Assembly: GCA_910584075.1 (NCBI GenBank)
Contig: CAJTZI010000024.1
Location: forward strand, 1 to 30,483
DNA length: 30,483 nucleotides
DNA from: an uncultured Oscillibacter sp.
Lineage (GTDB): Bacteria; Bacillota; Clostridia; Oscillospirales; Oscillospiraceae
Direction of reading: 5' to 3'
The position numbers and the translations under genes were made by a program. This document shows positions 17,752-25,602 of the stretch, piece after piece. Position 1 is the first letter of the stretch. Every line of letters starts with the position of its first letter. Below the pieces are notes generated by a model. It worked only from the letters and a program-made list of their open reading frames with translations, did no database searches and was not told the DNA's origin.

Positions 17752-17786
17752 CCGGGCGGCGCCGCAAAGGCGCCGCCCGGTTTTTT
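17752..17786 (-). terminator. Bidirectional terminator after the SH3b-protein gene
   Basis: CCGGGCGGCGCC (17752-17763) and GGCGCCGCCCGG (17769-17780) form a perfect 12-bp stem. T6 follows on the plus strand and TTTT on the minus strand. The minus-strand gene ending at 17804 is the likely user. Confidence 0.85.
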
Positions 17787-17803
17787 AATTGCTGCGCAGA
17801 TTC

Positions 17804-18799
17804 TCAGTTGGACAGGAACTCGCCCTTCATGTAGCCGGTGGTGGTTACGCCGCCGACGTTGGAGAAGGTGATCTCGTACCAGTCGTCACCCATGCTCCGC
17901 ACCACCTGGACGGAGCCGCCGTTGGGCACGGTGGCCAGAATGTCGTAGTTGGTGCCGGGGCCGGAGCGGACCCGTACGCCGTTGCCGCCGTTGATGACCG
18001 TGGCCGTGCCGGCATTCAGGGTTCCGCCGTTGGTGGTGGGTGTGTTGGTGGAGGGCGCGGACGGCTGCGCTGTGGTCCCGCCGCCGCCTGTCACCCGGAC
18101 GGTGCAGACGGCTTTCTTGCTGCCGTCAGTGACCAGGATGTGGGTGATGCCCACGGAGATGGGCGTTACATTGCCGCTGCTGTCCACAGAGGCGATGCCC
18201 GGGTCCTCGCTGATCCAGGTATAGGTGCCGCTGCCGCCGGAGACCTTCAGCTGATAGACGCCCTCGGAGATTTTACGGGTGAAGTCGTTATCCCTGATAT
18301 TGGTATATGACAGGCCGCCGGGCAGGGCGTTGGCGGACTCATAGCTGGTAGTGGGGTTGGAGGGCGTGACGGGATCGGTGCCGCCGGGCGTAGTGGTGTC
18401 CGGCACATCGGGCATATCGCCGCCGGGCTCCTGGGTGTCCGGGTCCGTGACGGTGGGGTCCTGGGCCACAGGGTCTTTCTGCACCGGCTGATCGGGCTTG
18501 ATGGGGTCCTCCACGCCGGGCTTATCGTCTGGGTCCTTGTCCTTGCCGAATTTATCGGCGATCTTGTCCCCCCACAGCAGGTACACCAGCAGACCCGCCA
18601 TAAAGAGGATCAGCACCACCAGGGTGGGCGTTACCAGATTGGGCTGGTGTCCGCTGCCGACGCCTACGCGGCGTCCGCTCCGGGGTGGAGCCCGGCGGAC
18701 TTCCTCCTCCCGGTCCAGATCCTCTTCCTCGCAGAAGGGACAGTAGCGGTATGTATCGGAATATCTCTCCCCGCAGACGGGGCAGCGCTTCATTGCCAT
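17804..18799 (-). CDS. Zinc-ribbon, single-TM, Ig-like and SH3b domain envelope protein
   Basis: 331 residues in four parts. Residues 1-25 hold a zinc ribbon with Cys6, Cys9, Cys20 and Cys23 (RCPVCG, YCPFCE). One membrane segment lies at about 56-75 (VTPTLVVLILFMAGLLVYLL). A Pro/Asp/Thr-rich linker follows to about 150, then an Ig-like Big_2-type domain (VSGGSGTYTWISEDPGIASV and downstream), and a C-terminal SH3b domain (GVRVRSGPGTNYDILATVPN). The ribbon should be cytoplasmic and the SH3b outside, where such domains bind cell wall. ATG at 18797-18799 has GGAGG upstream. No partner gene is linked; the architecture suggests envelope sensing or anchoring, but that is inference. Confidence 0.85.
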   Translation of the reverse strand: MAMKRCPVCGERYSDTYRYCPFCEEEDLDREEEVRRAPPRSGRRVGVGSGHQPNLVTPTLVVLILFMAGLLVYLLWGDKIADKFGKDKDPDDKPGVEDPIKPDQPVQKDPVAQDPTVTDPDTQEPGGDMPDVPDTTTPGGTDPVTPSNPTTSYESANALPGGLSYTNIRDNDFTRKISEGVYQLKVSGGSGTYTWISEDPGIASVDSSGNVTPISVGITHILVTDGSKKAVCTVRVTGGGGTTAQPSAPSTNTPTTNGGTLNAGTATVINGGNGVRVRSGPGTNYDILATVPNGGSVQVVRSMGDDWYEITFSNVGGVTTTGYMKGEFLSN

Positions 18800-18835
18800 G
18801 GTTGTCCTCCTGTAATTCACAGTTTCACATTTTAC

Positions 18836-18864
18836 ATAATATCGGTTTTTTCGCCTCCCGTCAA
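18836..18864 (-). promoter_or_regulatory. Promoter of the zinc-ribbon/SH3b gene
   Basis: On the minus strand TTGACG (18859-18864), 17 bp and TATTAT (18836-18841). It lies about 35 nt before the GGAGG and start codon. Confidence 0.65.
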
Positions 18865-18922
18865 GTGTGGCTGTCGATTTTTTGAGAAACCCGCCGGTTT
18901 TCCTTCCCGCCGGAGATGAAAA

Positions 18923-18945
18923 AGGACCGCCGGAAGGGCGGTCCT
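18923..18945 (-). terminator. Terminator of the birA-chromate transporter unit
   Basis: AGGACCGCC and GGCGGTCCT form a perfect 9-bp stem with a 5-nt loop, followed on the minus strand by TTTTT. It lies just past the stop of the second transporter gene. Confidence 0.88.
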
Positions 18946-18971
18946 CATCTTGTTGAGCGGTCAAAGGGATC

Positions 18972-19595
18972 TCACGCTTCTGCAAAGCCGAATATCACGC
19001 CCACCGCCGCGGACAGGGCGATGAACACGATGGGGTGCAGCTTTTTGGTGGGCTTGACCCAGTTGGTCAGTGCCAGCAGCAGCGCCGCCAGCAGCAGGCC
19101 CTGCCAGTTCAGCAGGGCCGTCAGGCCGCCATCGCCCAGGCAGAAGGTCTTCACCAGGCTTCCCTCTCCGCCGGTGGTCTCCACATTTGTCAGCACCTCC
19201 AGCACCACCGCCGCGCAGGCCGCGCCGATCAGGCCGGTGGAGGCGGGCCGCAGGCCGTAGAAGGCCCGGTCCACGTATGCGTTGTCCCGGAAGCTGCGGA
19301 GGATGGCGGCTACGATCAGGATCACAATGATGGAGGGCGTCACCTCTCCCAGCGTGGCGATCACCGCCCCGGGAATGCCGCCCACTGTGAATCCCACATA
19401 AGTGGCCATGTTGATGCCGATGGGGCCGGGGGTGGACTCCGACACCGCCAGCATATTCATCAAATCGCCGTAGGTGTACCAGCCGGTGGTCTCGCCGATG
19501 TTCTGGAGGAAGGGCAGCGTGGCCATGCCTCCGCCCACGGCGAAGAGACCGGTTTTGAAAAACTCCCAGTAAAGCCGCAGATAGACGCTCATCAT
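18972..19595 (-). CDS. Chromate transporter family protein, second half of a pair
   Basis: A 207-residue membrane protein of the CHR family. The N-terminus reads LYWEFFKTGLFAVGGGMATL, the conserved GGGMA region, followed by ESTPGPIGINMATYVGFTVG and a row of hydrophobic segments to the C-terminus. Short CHR proteins carry one CHR domain and work as a heterodimeric pair; this is one member and the upstream gene the other. The family is named for chromate export, but the true substrate in gut anaerobes is unproven. ATG at 19593-19595, after GGAGGTGAG, overlaps the partner's TGA, so translation is coupled. Confidence 0.9.
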   Translation of the reverse strand: MMSVYLRLYWEFFKTGLFAVGGGMATLPFLQNIGETTGWYTYGDLMNMLAVSESTPGPIGINMATYVGFTVGGIPGAVIATLGEVTPSIIVILIVAAILRSFRDNAYVDRAFYGLRPASTGLIGAACAAVVLEVLTNVETTGGEGSLVKTFCLGDGGLTALLNWQGLLLAALLLALTNWVKPTKKLHPIVFIALSAAVGVIFGFAEA

Positions 19596-20134
19596 GACTT
19601 TCTCACCTCCAGATTTTTCAGGAGGATTCCCGCCAGGGCCGCAGCGATGACAAACCAAACCGGGGACAGGTTCAAAAACAGCCCCCCCGCCAGCACCAGC
19701 AGGAAGATCGCCGCCGTCCGCTTGTCTACCACGGACTTTTTCAGCAGTTTCAGCACCGCGTTGAAGATCAGCACGCACACGCACACCTGAATGCCGGCAA
19801 AGGCGTTCTTTACCCAGGCGAGGTGGGCGAAATTGGTAATCAGGCCCGCAAGGACGGAGATGATCACAAGGGAGGGGAACACCACGCCCAGGGTGGCCAG
19901 GATGCCCCCCGCCACGCCGCCGCACTTCTGGCCGATAAACGTGGCGGTGTTCACCGCGATAATGCCGGGGGTGCACTGGCCGATGGCGTAGTAGTCCGTC
20001 AGCTCCTCCTCGGTGGCCCAGTGCTTGTCCTCCACGACCTCCCGCTGGAGGATGGGCAGCATGGCCATGCCGCCGCCAAAGGTGATGGCTCCCATTTTGG
20101 CGAAGGTCCAAAACAGTTCCCAAAGCAGTTTCAA
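19592..20134 (-). CDS. Chromate transporter family protein, first half of a pair
   Basis: 180 residues with one CHR domain. The conserved blocks are WTFAKMGAITFGGGMAMLPI near the N-terminus and YYAIGQCTPGIIAVNTATFI, then several membrane segments. Unlike its partner it keeps the QCTPG form of the central motif, while the partner has ESTPG, so the two halves have diverged. The start is a TTG at 20132-20134, seven nt after GGAGG; no in-frame ATG gives the right N-terminus. The ribosome site overlaps the birA stop, and the 3' end overlaps its partner, so all three genes form one minus-strand unit. Confidence 0.88.
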   Translation of the reverse strand: MKLLWELFWTFAKMGAITFGGGMAMLPILQREVVEDKHWATEEELTDYYAIGQCTPGIIAVNTATFIGQKCGGVAGGILATLGVVFPSLVIISVLAGLITNFAHLAWVKNAFAGIQVCVCVLIFNAVLKLLKKSVVDKRTAAIFLLVLAGGLFLNLSPVWFVIAAALAGILLKNLEVRKS

Positions 20135-20150
20135 GATATTGCCTCCATTC

Positions 20151-21155
20151 TCACTCGGTATAGCCGTACATGCCTCGAACGGACACCTCGCCGGAGCGGA
20201 CGGTCTTCGTCTCTCCCGTCCCGGTCCGCACCACCAGGCTGAAATCACGGTCGATGTCCAGGGCCCGGGCGGTCTCCCGGGCGCCGTCCGGCGAGATCAG
20301 CTGCACGGTTTTGCCAAGGTTTACGCAGCTTCGCCGGTAGGCCTCCAGGTCCGCCGTCAGATCTCCTGCCAGCAGTCTGGCGTACAGCCGGTCCAGCGCC
20401 CGGATCTCCGCCGCCGCCAGGGCCGGACGGGACACGCTCCGACCCAGGGCTATGGAGAGGGACGTGGCCATTTCCGCCACCTCCGGGGAGAAGTCCTCCG
20501 CCCTCTGCCCCACATTGACGCCGATGCCCAGCACCAGGTGCTGCACCCGGCCCGTCTCTCCCTCCAGGGAGAGCTCCGTCAAGATGCCGCAGAGCTTTTT
20601 GCCCCCAAGCACCGGGTCGTTGGGCCACTTCAGCCCCGGGCGGACGCCGCAGAGCTCCTCCACCGCGTCGCACACCGCAACGCCCGCCATGGCCGTCACC
20701 GGCAGCAGCCGCTCCGGCGGAAGGTTCGGCCGCAGCAGTGCTGTCAGGTACACACCCTTTCCTCTTGGGGACTGGAAGGAGCGGTCCATCCGCCCCCTGC
20801 CGGCGGTCTGGAGGTCCGCCGTCACCACAGTGCCGTCCGGCGCACCCTCTTGGGCCAGCTGCTTGGCCCGGATGTTGGTGGAGTCCAGCGTATCGAAGCA
20901 CCGCAGCTCCCGGCCCACCACCGCCGTCCTGCCCAGAAAGCTGCGGATTTCCGCCTCGCTCATGGCGTCCGGAACGGCGGCCAGACGGTAGCCCAGGCCC
21001 GTGCGGGCCTCGATGACATAGCCCTCTCTGCGCAGGGCGTCCACCGCCTTCCAGATGGCGGCGCGGCTGAGGCCCAGCCGGCGGCTCAGCTCCTCGCCGG
21101 AGAGAAAGTCTTCCGCTCCGCCCCGCAGCAATTCCAGCACCGTCTCACGGCTCAT
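20151..21155 (-). CDS. birA: Biotin protein ligase with N-terminal repressor domain
   Basis: 334 residues, the bifunctional class. Residues 1-60 form a winged helix (FLSGEELSRRLGLSRAAIWK) that would bind a biotin operator. The catalytic core has GRGRMDRSF (119-127), where the usual form is GRGRRGRxW, and KWPND (176-180); a C-terminal small domain follows. It activates biotin to biotinyl-AMP and loads it on carboxylases. The ATG has AAGGAGG upstream. Linkage to chromate-type transporters is likely positional, not functional. The leader holds interleaved inverted repeats that could regulate it. No biotin synthesis or transport gene is in the window. Confidence 0.94.
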   Translation of the reverse strand: MSRETVLELLRGGAEDFLSGEELSRRLGLSRAAIWKAVDALRREGYVIEARTGLGYRLAAVPDAMSEAEIRSFLGRTAVVGRELRCFDTLDSTNIRAKQLAQEGAPDGTVVTADLQTAGRGRMDRSFQSPRGKGVYLTALLRPNLPPERLLPVTAMAGVAVCDAVEELCGVRPGLKWPNDPVLGGKKLCGILTELSLEGETGRVQHLVLGIGVNVGQRAEDFSPEVAEMATSLSIALGRSVSRPALAAAEIRALDRLYARLLAGDLTADLEAYRRSCVNLGKTVQLISPDGARETARALDIDRDFSLVVRTGTGETKTVRSGEVSVRGMYGYTE

Positions 21156-21197
21156 GGTTCCGCCTCCTTCTCGGGGAGCCGCCGTACCCGGCGGCCT

Positions 21198-21252
21198 CCC
21201 GGTATTGGGGTCTGTTCAAAAGAGCCCAATACCGGGGGCGATGTGAACAGAC
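21198..21252 (-). repeat. Interleaved perfect inverted repeats in the birA leader
   Basis: CCCGGTATTGGG (21198-21209) pairs with CCCAATACCGGG (21225-21236). GTCTGTTC (21210-21217) pairs with GAACAGAC (21245-21252). The pairs interleave, so the hairpins cross; with only 7-8-nt loops a full pseudoknot looks strained, favouring two alternative folds. A third hairpin (CCGCCG/CGGCGG near 21182-21197) lies between this and the birA ribosome site. Confidence 0.7.
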
Positions 21253-21360
21253 CCTGGAAGCTGTACCGGGATGTGTGCAGCCTGCCGGCACCGCTTCCAG
21301 TTCGCGGCTATGATGATACCACATTTTTCCGCCGCTGTAAACAGGCAGGAAACCGGAAAA

Positions 21361-21403
21361 CGCCCCTTTTCAGAGGGGCGCTGCCGGCCGGACAATCCGG
21401 CAG
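21361..21403. terminator. Two adjacent terminator-like hairpins
   Basis: CGCCCC/GGGGCG (21361-21366 with 21375-21380) is followed by TTTTCC on the minus strand. CTGCCGG/CCGGCAG (21381-21387 with 21397-21403) is followed by TTTTAT on the plus strand. They form a two-way barrier between the birA leader and the DUF3788 promoter, though no gene reading into them is evident on either side. Confidence 0.6.
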
Positions 21404-21418
21404 TTTTATGAGAGCGCC

Positions 21419-21447
21419 TTGAACAGGGCTGAGCGCTATGATATAAT
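21419..21447 (+). promoter_or_regulatory. Promoter of the DUF3788 gene
   Basis: TTGAAC (21419-21424), 17 bp and a perfect TATAAT (21442-21447). A short leader leads to AGGAGG and the start codon. Confidence 0.75.
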
Positions 21448-21494
21448 CAGAGCTGCAGACCGAAAGTGAACATAGGAGAAATAGGAGGAATCAT

Positions 21495-21908
21495 ATGCTC
21501 AATCCGATCCCCGGAAAGGAAGAAATGACAGCTCTGGTTGGAGAATCTCTGTATGCTGTATGGAATCGGCTATGTGCGCTCATTGATGAAAAATACGATA
21601 TGGACCGCCTGTGGAATCACGGCGGCAAGGCGTGGAAATATGAGTACAAATATCGTCGGGGCGGCAAAACGCTGTGCGCACTGTATGCAAGAGAAAACTG
21701 TGTGGGTTTTATGGTCATCTTAGGAAGAGATGAGAGGCTGAAATTTGAGGCAGACAGAGAAAGCTACACAAAAGAAGTACAGGAACGATATGACGAAGCC
21801 CAGACTTACCGTGACGGGAAATGGGTCATGTTTGAGCCGGTGGATTCCTCGTTGTTTCATGATTTCATCAGACTGCTGAGGATCAAGAGAATTCCAAACA
21901 GAAAGTGA
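21495..21908 (+). CDS. DUF3788 family protein
   Basis: 137 residues, cytoplasmic, no signal or membrane segment. The family pattern is visible: KAWKYEYKYRRGGKTLCALY near 45-64, FMVILGRDERLKFE near 72-85, YRDGKWVMFEPVD near 104-116 and a basic C-terminus LLRIKRIPNRK. DUF3788 proteins are common single genes in Firmicutes and resemble small regulatory or stress proteins, but the function is unknown. ATG at 21495 has TAGGAGG upstream. Codon use is distinctly more AT-rich than the arg genes, consistent with recent transfer. It stands alone between terminators. Confidence 0.85.
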   Translation: MLNPIPGKEEMTALVGESLYAVWNRLCALIDEKYDMDRLWNHGGKAWKYEYKYRRGGKTLCALYARENCVGFMVILGRDERLKFEADRESYTKEVQERYDEAQTYRDGKWVMFEPVDSSLFHDFIRLLRIKRIPNRK

Positions 21909-21933
21909 CGCTGCGGCTGAATGATAGTTAAAA

Positions 21934-21998
21934 CAGGGATGAGGCCCTCTTCCGGTCAGGCTGGTGTGTGACACCTTCACCGGTTCGGCCTCATCCTG
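21934..21998. terminator. Bidirectional terminator between DUF3788 and the O-antigen-ligase-like gene
   Basis: CAGGGATGAGGCC (21934-21946) and GGCCTCATCCTG (21987-21998) pair with one bulged G. The loop contains GGTG/CACC. CTTTTAT follows on the plus strand, and TTTTAAC precedes on the other, so it can serve both convergent genes. Confidence 0.75.
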
Positions 21999-22037
21999 CT
22001 TTTATTTCGGTTCTTTAGAGTGCGCACGCCCGTGGGC

Positions 22038-23573
22038 TTACGTTTCTCCGGCCATTTCCGCCGCCTCCCGGCAGCAGACCTTCACCCCCGCCAGAGCCAT
22101 GGCAAAGACAAACCAGAAGATGACCATCACCCGGGGATAGTGCCACAGGTAGTCTGCAAGGCCGCAGACCATGGCCCCGCAGAGGGCCGACGCCGCGGCG
22201 CAGGTGATGGTACGGGCTGCGGAGGGCTCACAGTGCCGCACCGTACGGGCTGCCTGCTTGATGTTCCACAGCAGTGCGCCCACAAAGCTGACCACGCCCA
22301 GCAGGCCCGTCTGAAGCCAGACCTCCAGGTAGAAGTTGTGGGAGTGGACGTAGGGGAAGTTGGCGTGGTAGAGATTCCAGTCGGCGGCGTAGGTCTTGGG
22401 CACCACGGCCCCCAGGCCGATGCCCCGGAGGGGGCGGCTGCGGATCATCTCCAGGGCCGCCAGGAGCGTTGGGATGCGGTTGAGGGTGGAGGAGTCCGAC
22501 AGGTTGCCGATGGTGAGAATACGGTTCCAGATCGTATCCGGCAGCAGCGGGATACAGAGCAGGCACAGCACCGCGAACAGCGGGATCAGCCGGGGCCTCC
22601 ACAAAAACACAAACACCGCCATAGCGCAGGCAAGTCCCACCCAGCTGGCCCGGGAGTAAGTCATGCCCGCGGCGGCAGCGCCCACAACGAGGATGCCGCC
22701 GGCGATCAGCCTGCTGTACAGACGCCTGGAGCAGAGGACCAGCGCAATCACCAGGGGCAGGAGCAGCAGCAGCACCTCGCAGAAGGTGTTGGCGTTGTCA
22801 AAAAAGGACTCCACCCGTCCGGGCATCCCGGCGTTGACCTTCAAATCCACATAGGAGCGGTTGACCTCCACCCCCTGGATGCGCTGATACACGCCGTACA
22901 GAGAGGAGACCAGCACGCATACCGCGCCGCCGGCGGCCAGCCGTTTCAGATCCTCTGTGCGGCGGACGGCGCTGACCGTCACCAGCACGCAGAGGGCGGC
23001 GGAGACATGGTAGAACAAAAACCGCAGGGACAGGGAGGGCGCGTAGGAGAGGGCTGCGCCCAGGAAGGCCGTGCCGAACAGCACCACCGGGTAAAAGCCC
23101 ACCGACGCCATGTCCAGCCGGAAGTCCGCGTGGCCCATGGCCCCGGCGTAGAACAGCACCAGCAGCAGGGCGAAGCCCATGAGGCTGTACGCGTTGTTCC
23201 AGTGGGTGAAGGGGATGATCCACAGCAGCATGATGAGCCAGGACTGGGCCACGGCGGTCTCATGACCCATGGCGAAGGCCAGCCGGGCGAAGAAGCTGTC
23301 CTCAAAGGTCAGAGGCAGTGATTCGTACAGCCTGCGCAGCAGCCAGCCGGGCAGGTTGACAAGGGCGGTGAGCAGGCGGCAGAGGAGGCTTGTCCTCCAG
23401 GCCCGGGACACGGCGCCCTCCTGGCAAAGCGGGTGCAGGACGGCGCTCTCATCAATCTGGCAGCTGCACCAGCGGCCCAGAGCCGCCAGCAGGCGGTGGA
23501 GGCCGCTGTCCGAGTAGGCGGCCGCCAGCGCCAGACACAGGCGGTAAATACAGCTCTCCTGGATCAGGGTCAT
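22038..23573 (-). CDS. O-antigen ligase/polymerase-like membrane protein (Wzy_C type)
   Basis: 511 residues with roughly ten hydrophobic segments spread over positions 100-500. The Wzy_C region is recognisable from the block of segments ending in a large extracytoplasmic loop that reads RPLRGIGLGAVVP and FPYVHSHNFYLEVWLQTGLL; VHSHNFYLEVW is the familiar ligase loop with its conserved histidine. It would join or polymerise glycan repeat units on the outer face of the membrane, here a Gram-positive wall or capsule polymer. ATG at 23571-23573 has GAGG upstream. It follows the glycosyltransferase by 23 bp in one transcript. The acceptor is unknown. Confidence 0.85.
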   Translation of the reverse strand: MTLIQESCIYRLCLALAAAYSDSGLHRLLAALGRWCSCQIDESAVLHPLCQEGAVSRAWRTSLLCRLLTALVNLPGWLLRRLYESLPLTFEDSFFARLAFAMGHETAVAQSWLIMLLWIIPFTHWNNAYSLMGFALLLVLFYAGAMGHADFRLDMASVGFYPVVLFGTAFLGAALSYAPSLSLRFLFYHVSAALCVLVTVSAVRRTEDLKRLAAGGAVCVLVSSLYGVYQRIQGVEVNRSYVDLKVNAGMPGRVESFFDNANTFCEVLLLLLPLVIALVLCSRRLYSRLIAGGILVVGAAAAGMTYSRASWVGLACAMAVFVFLWRPRLIPLFAVLCLLCIPLLPDTIWNRILTIGNLSDSSTLNRIPTLLAALEMIRSRPLRGIGLGAVVPKTYAADWNLYHANFPYVHSHNFYLEVWLQTGLLGVVSFVGALLWNIKQAARTVRHCEPSAARTITCAAASALCGAMVCGLADYLWHYPRVMVIFWFVFAMALAGVKVCCREAAEMAGET

Positions 23574-23596
23574 AGAAATATCCTCGTTTCTTGAAA

Positions 23597-24613
23597 TCAG
23601 GTCCGGTTTTTCAGGCGGTACAGCCATGTCAGCAGGGTGAAGTGTCCGCCCTTTACCAGCTTTGCCGCCAGCTGCTTGTTGCGGCTCATGCCTGCGGGGG
23701 TCACGGCGCGGATGGCCTCCGCCATCTCCGGCGAGGCGCACAGCGCCTCCACCGCCTGCCGCTTCTGGGCCCAGGTCTTGGGATTGCCCCGGGCGTACTC
23801 GTTGCCCACGGCGATCAGCAATCCCGCCCAGTTGGAGTACTCCCGCCACTGGGGACGGGCGGCCTCCAGGCCGTACCGCTCCGCCAGAGCCGCCTTGCGC
23901 TCCATGAAGCGGGCGAACACCTGCCGGAAGTCCGCCATGTACTTGTGGGTGGCGGAGGCGGGGTTCAGCAGGTAGCGGTACAGGGGCTCCTCTGTCACCG
24001 CAAGCCTTTGGGCATTGCAGAAGTACTCCATTAAGAAGATCTCGTCCTCCAGATAGGCCCCCTCAAAGGTGATCTCCGCCTCCCGGAGGATCCGGGCAGA
24101 GAAGAGGTAGCGCCAGATGAAGCCGTTGAATACCGGCTGTGCCAGCCGGTCTCCCAGCAGGGGATCGACAATGCCATCCAGAATTCCCTGCCGGTCATAG
24201 ACTCCGGCGGGCAGAACCGGCTCCACCGAGGAGCCGCCGCCGGGGTACAGGTTCCGGTGGGCGCAGGCGGCGGTGTCCGCCCCTGCCTGGGCCCGCAGGT
24301 TCCACAGGATCTCCAGGGCTTGGGGCTCAAAGGCGTCATCGGCGTCCAGGAAGGCGATGTACTCCCCCCGGGCCTCCCGAAGCCCCCGGTTCCGGGCCTC
24401 GCTGACGCCGGCGTTTCTGGGCTGGTGGAGGGCGCGAATCCGGCTGTCCGCCTCGGCCAGCGCGTCGCAGACGGCGCCGGAGCCGTCGGTGCAGCCGTCG
24501 TCCACCAGCAGCAGCTCCCAGTCGGAAAAGGTCTGATTGGTGACACTCTTTGCGCACGCGGGCAGGAATTTCTCCGCCTGATAGACGGGGACAATCACGG
24601 AAATGCCGGGCAT
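23597..24613 (-). CDS. Family 2 glycosyltransferase
   Basis: 338 residues. A GT-A fold fills the first 200: ISVIVPVYQAEKFL at the N-terminus, LLLVDDGCTDGSG (35-47), NAGVSEARNRGL and the metal-binding DADD (90-93) in AFLDADDAFEP. The acidic YLEDEIFLMEYF segment supplies the likely catalytic base region. It would add one sugar from a nucleotide donor on the cytoplasmic face; the sugar is unknown. I used ATG at 24611-24613, after AGGAGG; a TTG at 24626 is in frame but before it. First gene of a two-gene unit with the ligase-like protein, a fragment-sized surface-glycan locus. Confidence 0.92.
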   Translation of the reverse strand: MPGISVIVPVYQAEKFLPACAKSVTNQTFSDWELLLVDDGCTDGSGAVCDALAEADSRIRALHQPRNAGVSEARNRGLREARGEYIAFLDADDAFEPQALEILWNLRAQAGADTAACAHRNLYPGGGSSVEPVLPAGVYDRQGILDGIVDPLLGDRLAQPVFNGFIWRYLFSARILREAEITFEGAYLEDEIFLMEYFCNAQRLAVTEEPLYRYLLNPASATHKYMADFRQVFARFMERKAALAERYGLEAARPQWREYSNWAGLLIAVGNEYARGNPKTWAQKRQAVEALCASPEMAEAIRAVTPAGMSRNKQLAAKLVKGGHFTLLTWLYRLKNRT

Positions 24614-24689
24614 ATCATCCCTCCTCAAAAGACGCCGTCCTCAGCGGCGGTCTGTCCCCCAGCCGGCGGCGGGGGCGGATTACAGGGAT

Positions 24690-24718
24690 ATTTTACCCCA
24701 TTCCGGGAGGAAGGTCAA
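24690..24718 (-). promoter_or_regulatory. Promoter of the glycosyltransferase-ligase pair
   Basis: On the minus strand TTGACC (24713-24718), 17 bp and TAAAAT (24690-24695). An inverted repeat, GCCGCCGGT/ACCGGCGGC near 24742-24774, sits upstream, past the acetyltransferase gene, and may terminate it; no U-tract follows. Confidence 0.65.
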
Positions 24719-24791
24719 GCGGTCCTTTTTCTCACACGCCGCCGCCGGTTGATTCTTCACATCCACCGGCGGCATATGCAGGCGGAGAGTG

Positions 24792-25247
24792 TCAGCTTTT
24801 GTGGATGTACATTCTTGTCATACCGGGCTCGCCGTCTCCGTGCACCATGCAGAAAAACTCCCATCCGTACCGCTCATAAAACGAGGTGTGGTCTGTGACC
24901 AGATACAAAGTGGAAATGCCCCTGGACTTCATGTCGGCGCATACACGGTTCAGCAGGCGGCCGGCAACGCCGTGGCGGCGTTTTGCCTTCTCCGTGTACA
25001 CCGCGCAGACATTGGGCGCAAGATCCTTTCTGTCATGAAAGTCATTCTCGATCACGCCCAGGCCGCCGACTATTTCGCACTCCTCCACGGCCAGATACCA
25101 TTGGGGAACGGATTTTTCCCCGCTCAGACACTCCTCCATGCTCTCCGCGTATGCCTCCAGGGGAACGCCCCATTTTTCATGAAACCACCGCGCCGCCCGC
25201 TCTTTTAGCTGGGGGCGGTCGATCAGCCGTACAATTTCATAAGTCAT
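24792..25247 (-). CDS. GNAT-family N-acetyltransferase
   Basis: 151 residues. The acetyl-CoA loop is seen in VYTEKAKRRHGVAGRLLNRV (about 83-102), where RRHGVAGRLL is the motif A R-x-x-G-x-G/A loop, followed by STLYLVTDHTSFYERYGWEF with the motif B tyrosine. Substrate not predictable. ATG at 25245-25247 has GGAGGAGA upstream. No gene follows in the same transcript for 180 bp. Confidence 0.88.
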   Translation of the reverse strand: MTYEIVRLIDRPQLKERAARWFHEKWGVPLEAYAESMEECLSGEKSVPQWYLAVEECEIVGGLGVIENDFHDRKDLAPNVCAVYTEKAKRRHGVAGRLLNRVCADMKSRGISTLYLVTDHTSFYERYGWEFFCMVHGDGEPGMTRMYIHKS

Positions 25248-25532
25248 TCAGATCATCTCCTCCGTGAGCTTTGCTGGCCTCTTTGATTTTATCATGGCCG
25301 CTTCCGGGCGTCAACGCGCGAAAACGGCCCGGGAGTGCCCGATTGCGCGTTTTATGATGCCTCCGGAGCGCAATGCAGGGGCCGGCGTTCTCGCCGGCCC
25401 GTCTTCCCACGAACTCCGCTTCTCCCATAGAACGGGCGGATGATCTCCGCCTCCACAGAATATCTCCGAATCGGACACTCCCAACCGCCCGCTCTGGCGG
25501 CAAAAAATAACAGGGCCGTCACACGGGGCTTG
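25248..25532. other. Gene-free stretch with hairpins upstream of the methyltransferase
   Basis: About 285 bp without a supportable gene. It contains ATTGCGC (25342-25348) and GCGCAAT (25368-25374) as inverted arms around CTCCGGAG, and GGGCCGGCG (25379-25387) with CGCCGGCCC (25392-25400) around a 4-nt loop. Some may lie in the leader of the minus-strand acetyltransferase. Confidence 0.5.
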
Positions 25533-25562
25533 TTGACGGCGTCTGGGTTCTCATGGTAAAAT
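25533..25562 (+). promoter_or_regulatory. Promoter of the methyltransferase gene
   Basis: TTGACG (25533-25538), 18 bp and TAAAAT (25557-25562). AGGAGAGGAG lies just ahead of the ATG at 25603. Confidence 0.6.
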
Positions 25563-25602
25563 CGAAAAATCAATTTTCACGGCGGCGCGGAGGAGAGGAG
25601 AC

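Noticed and set aside
21198..21252. A full H-type pseudoknot in the birA leader
   Set aside because: The third loop would have zero length and the others 7-8 nt, too short to span both stems; alternative hairpins are more plausible.
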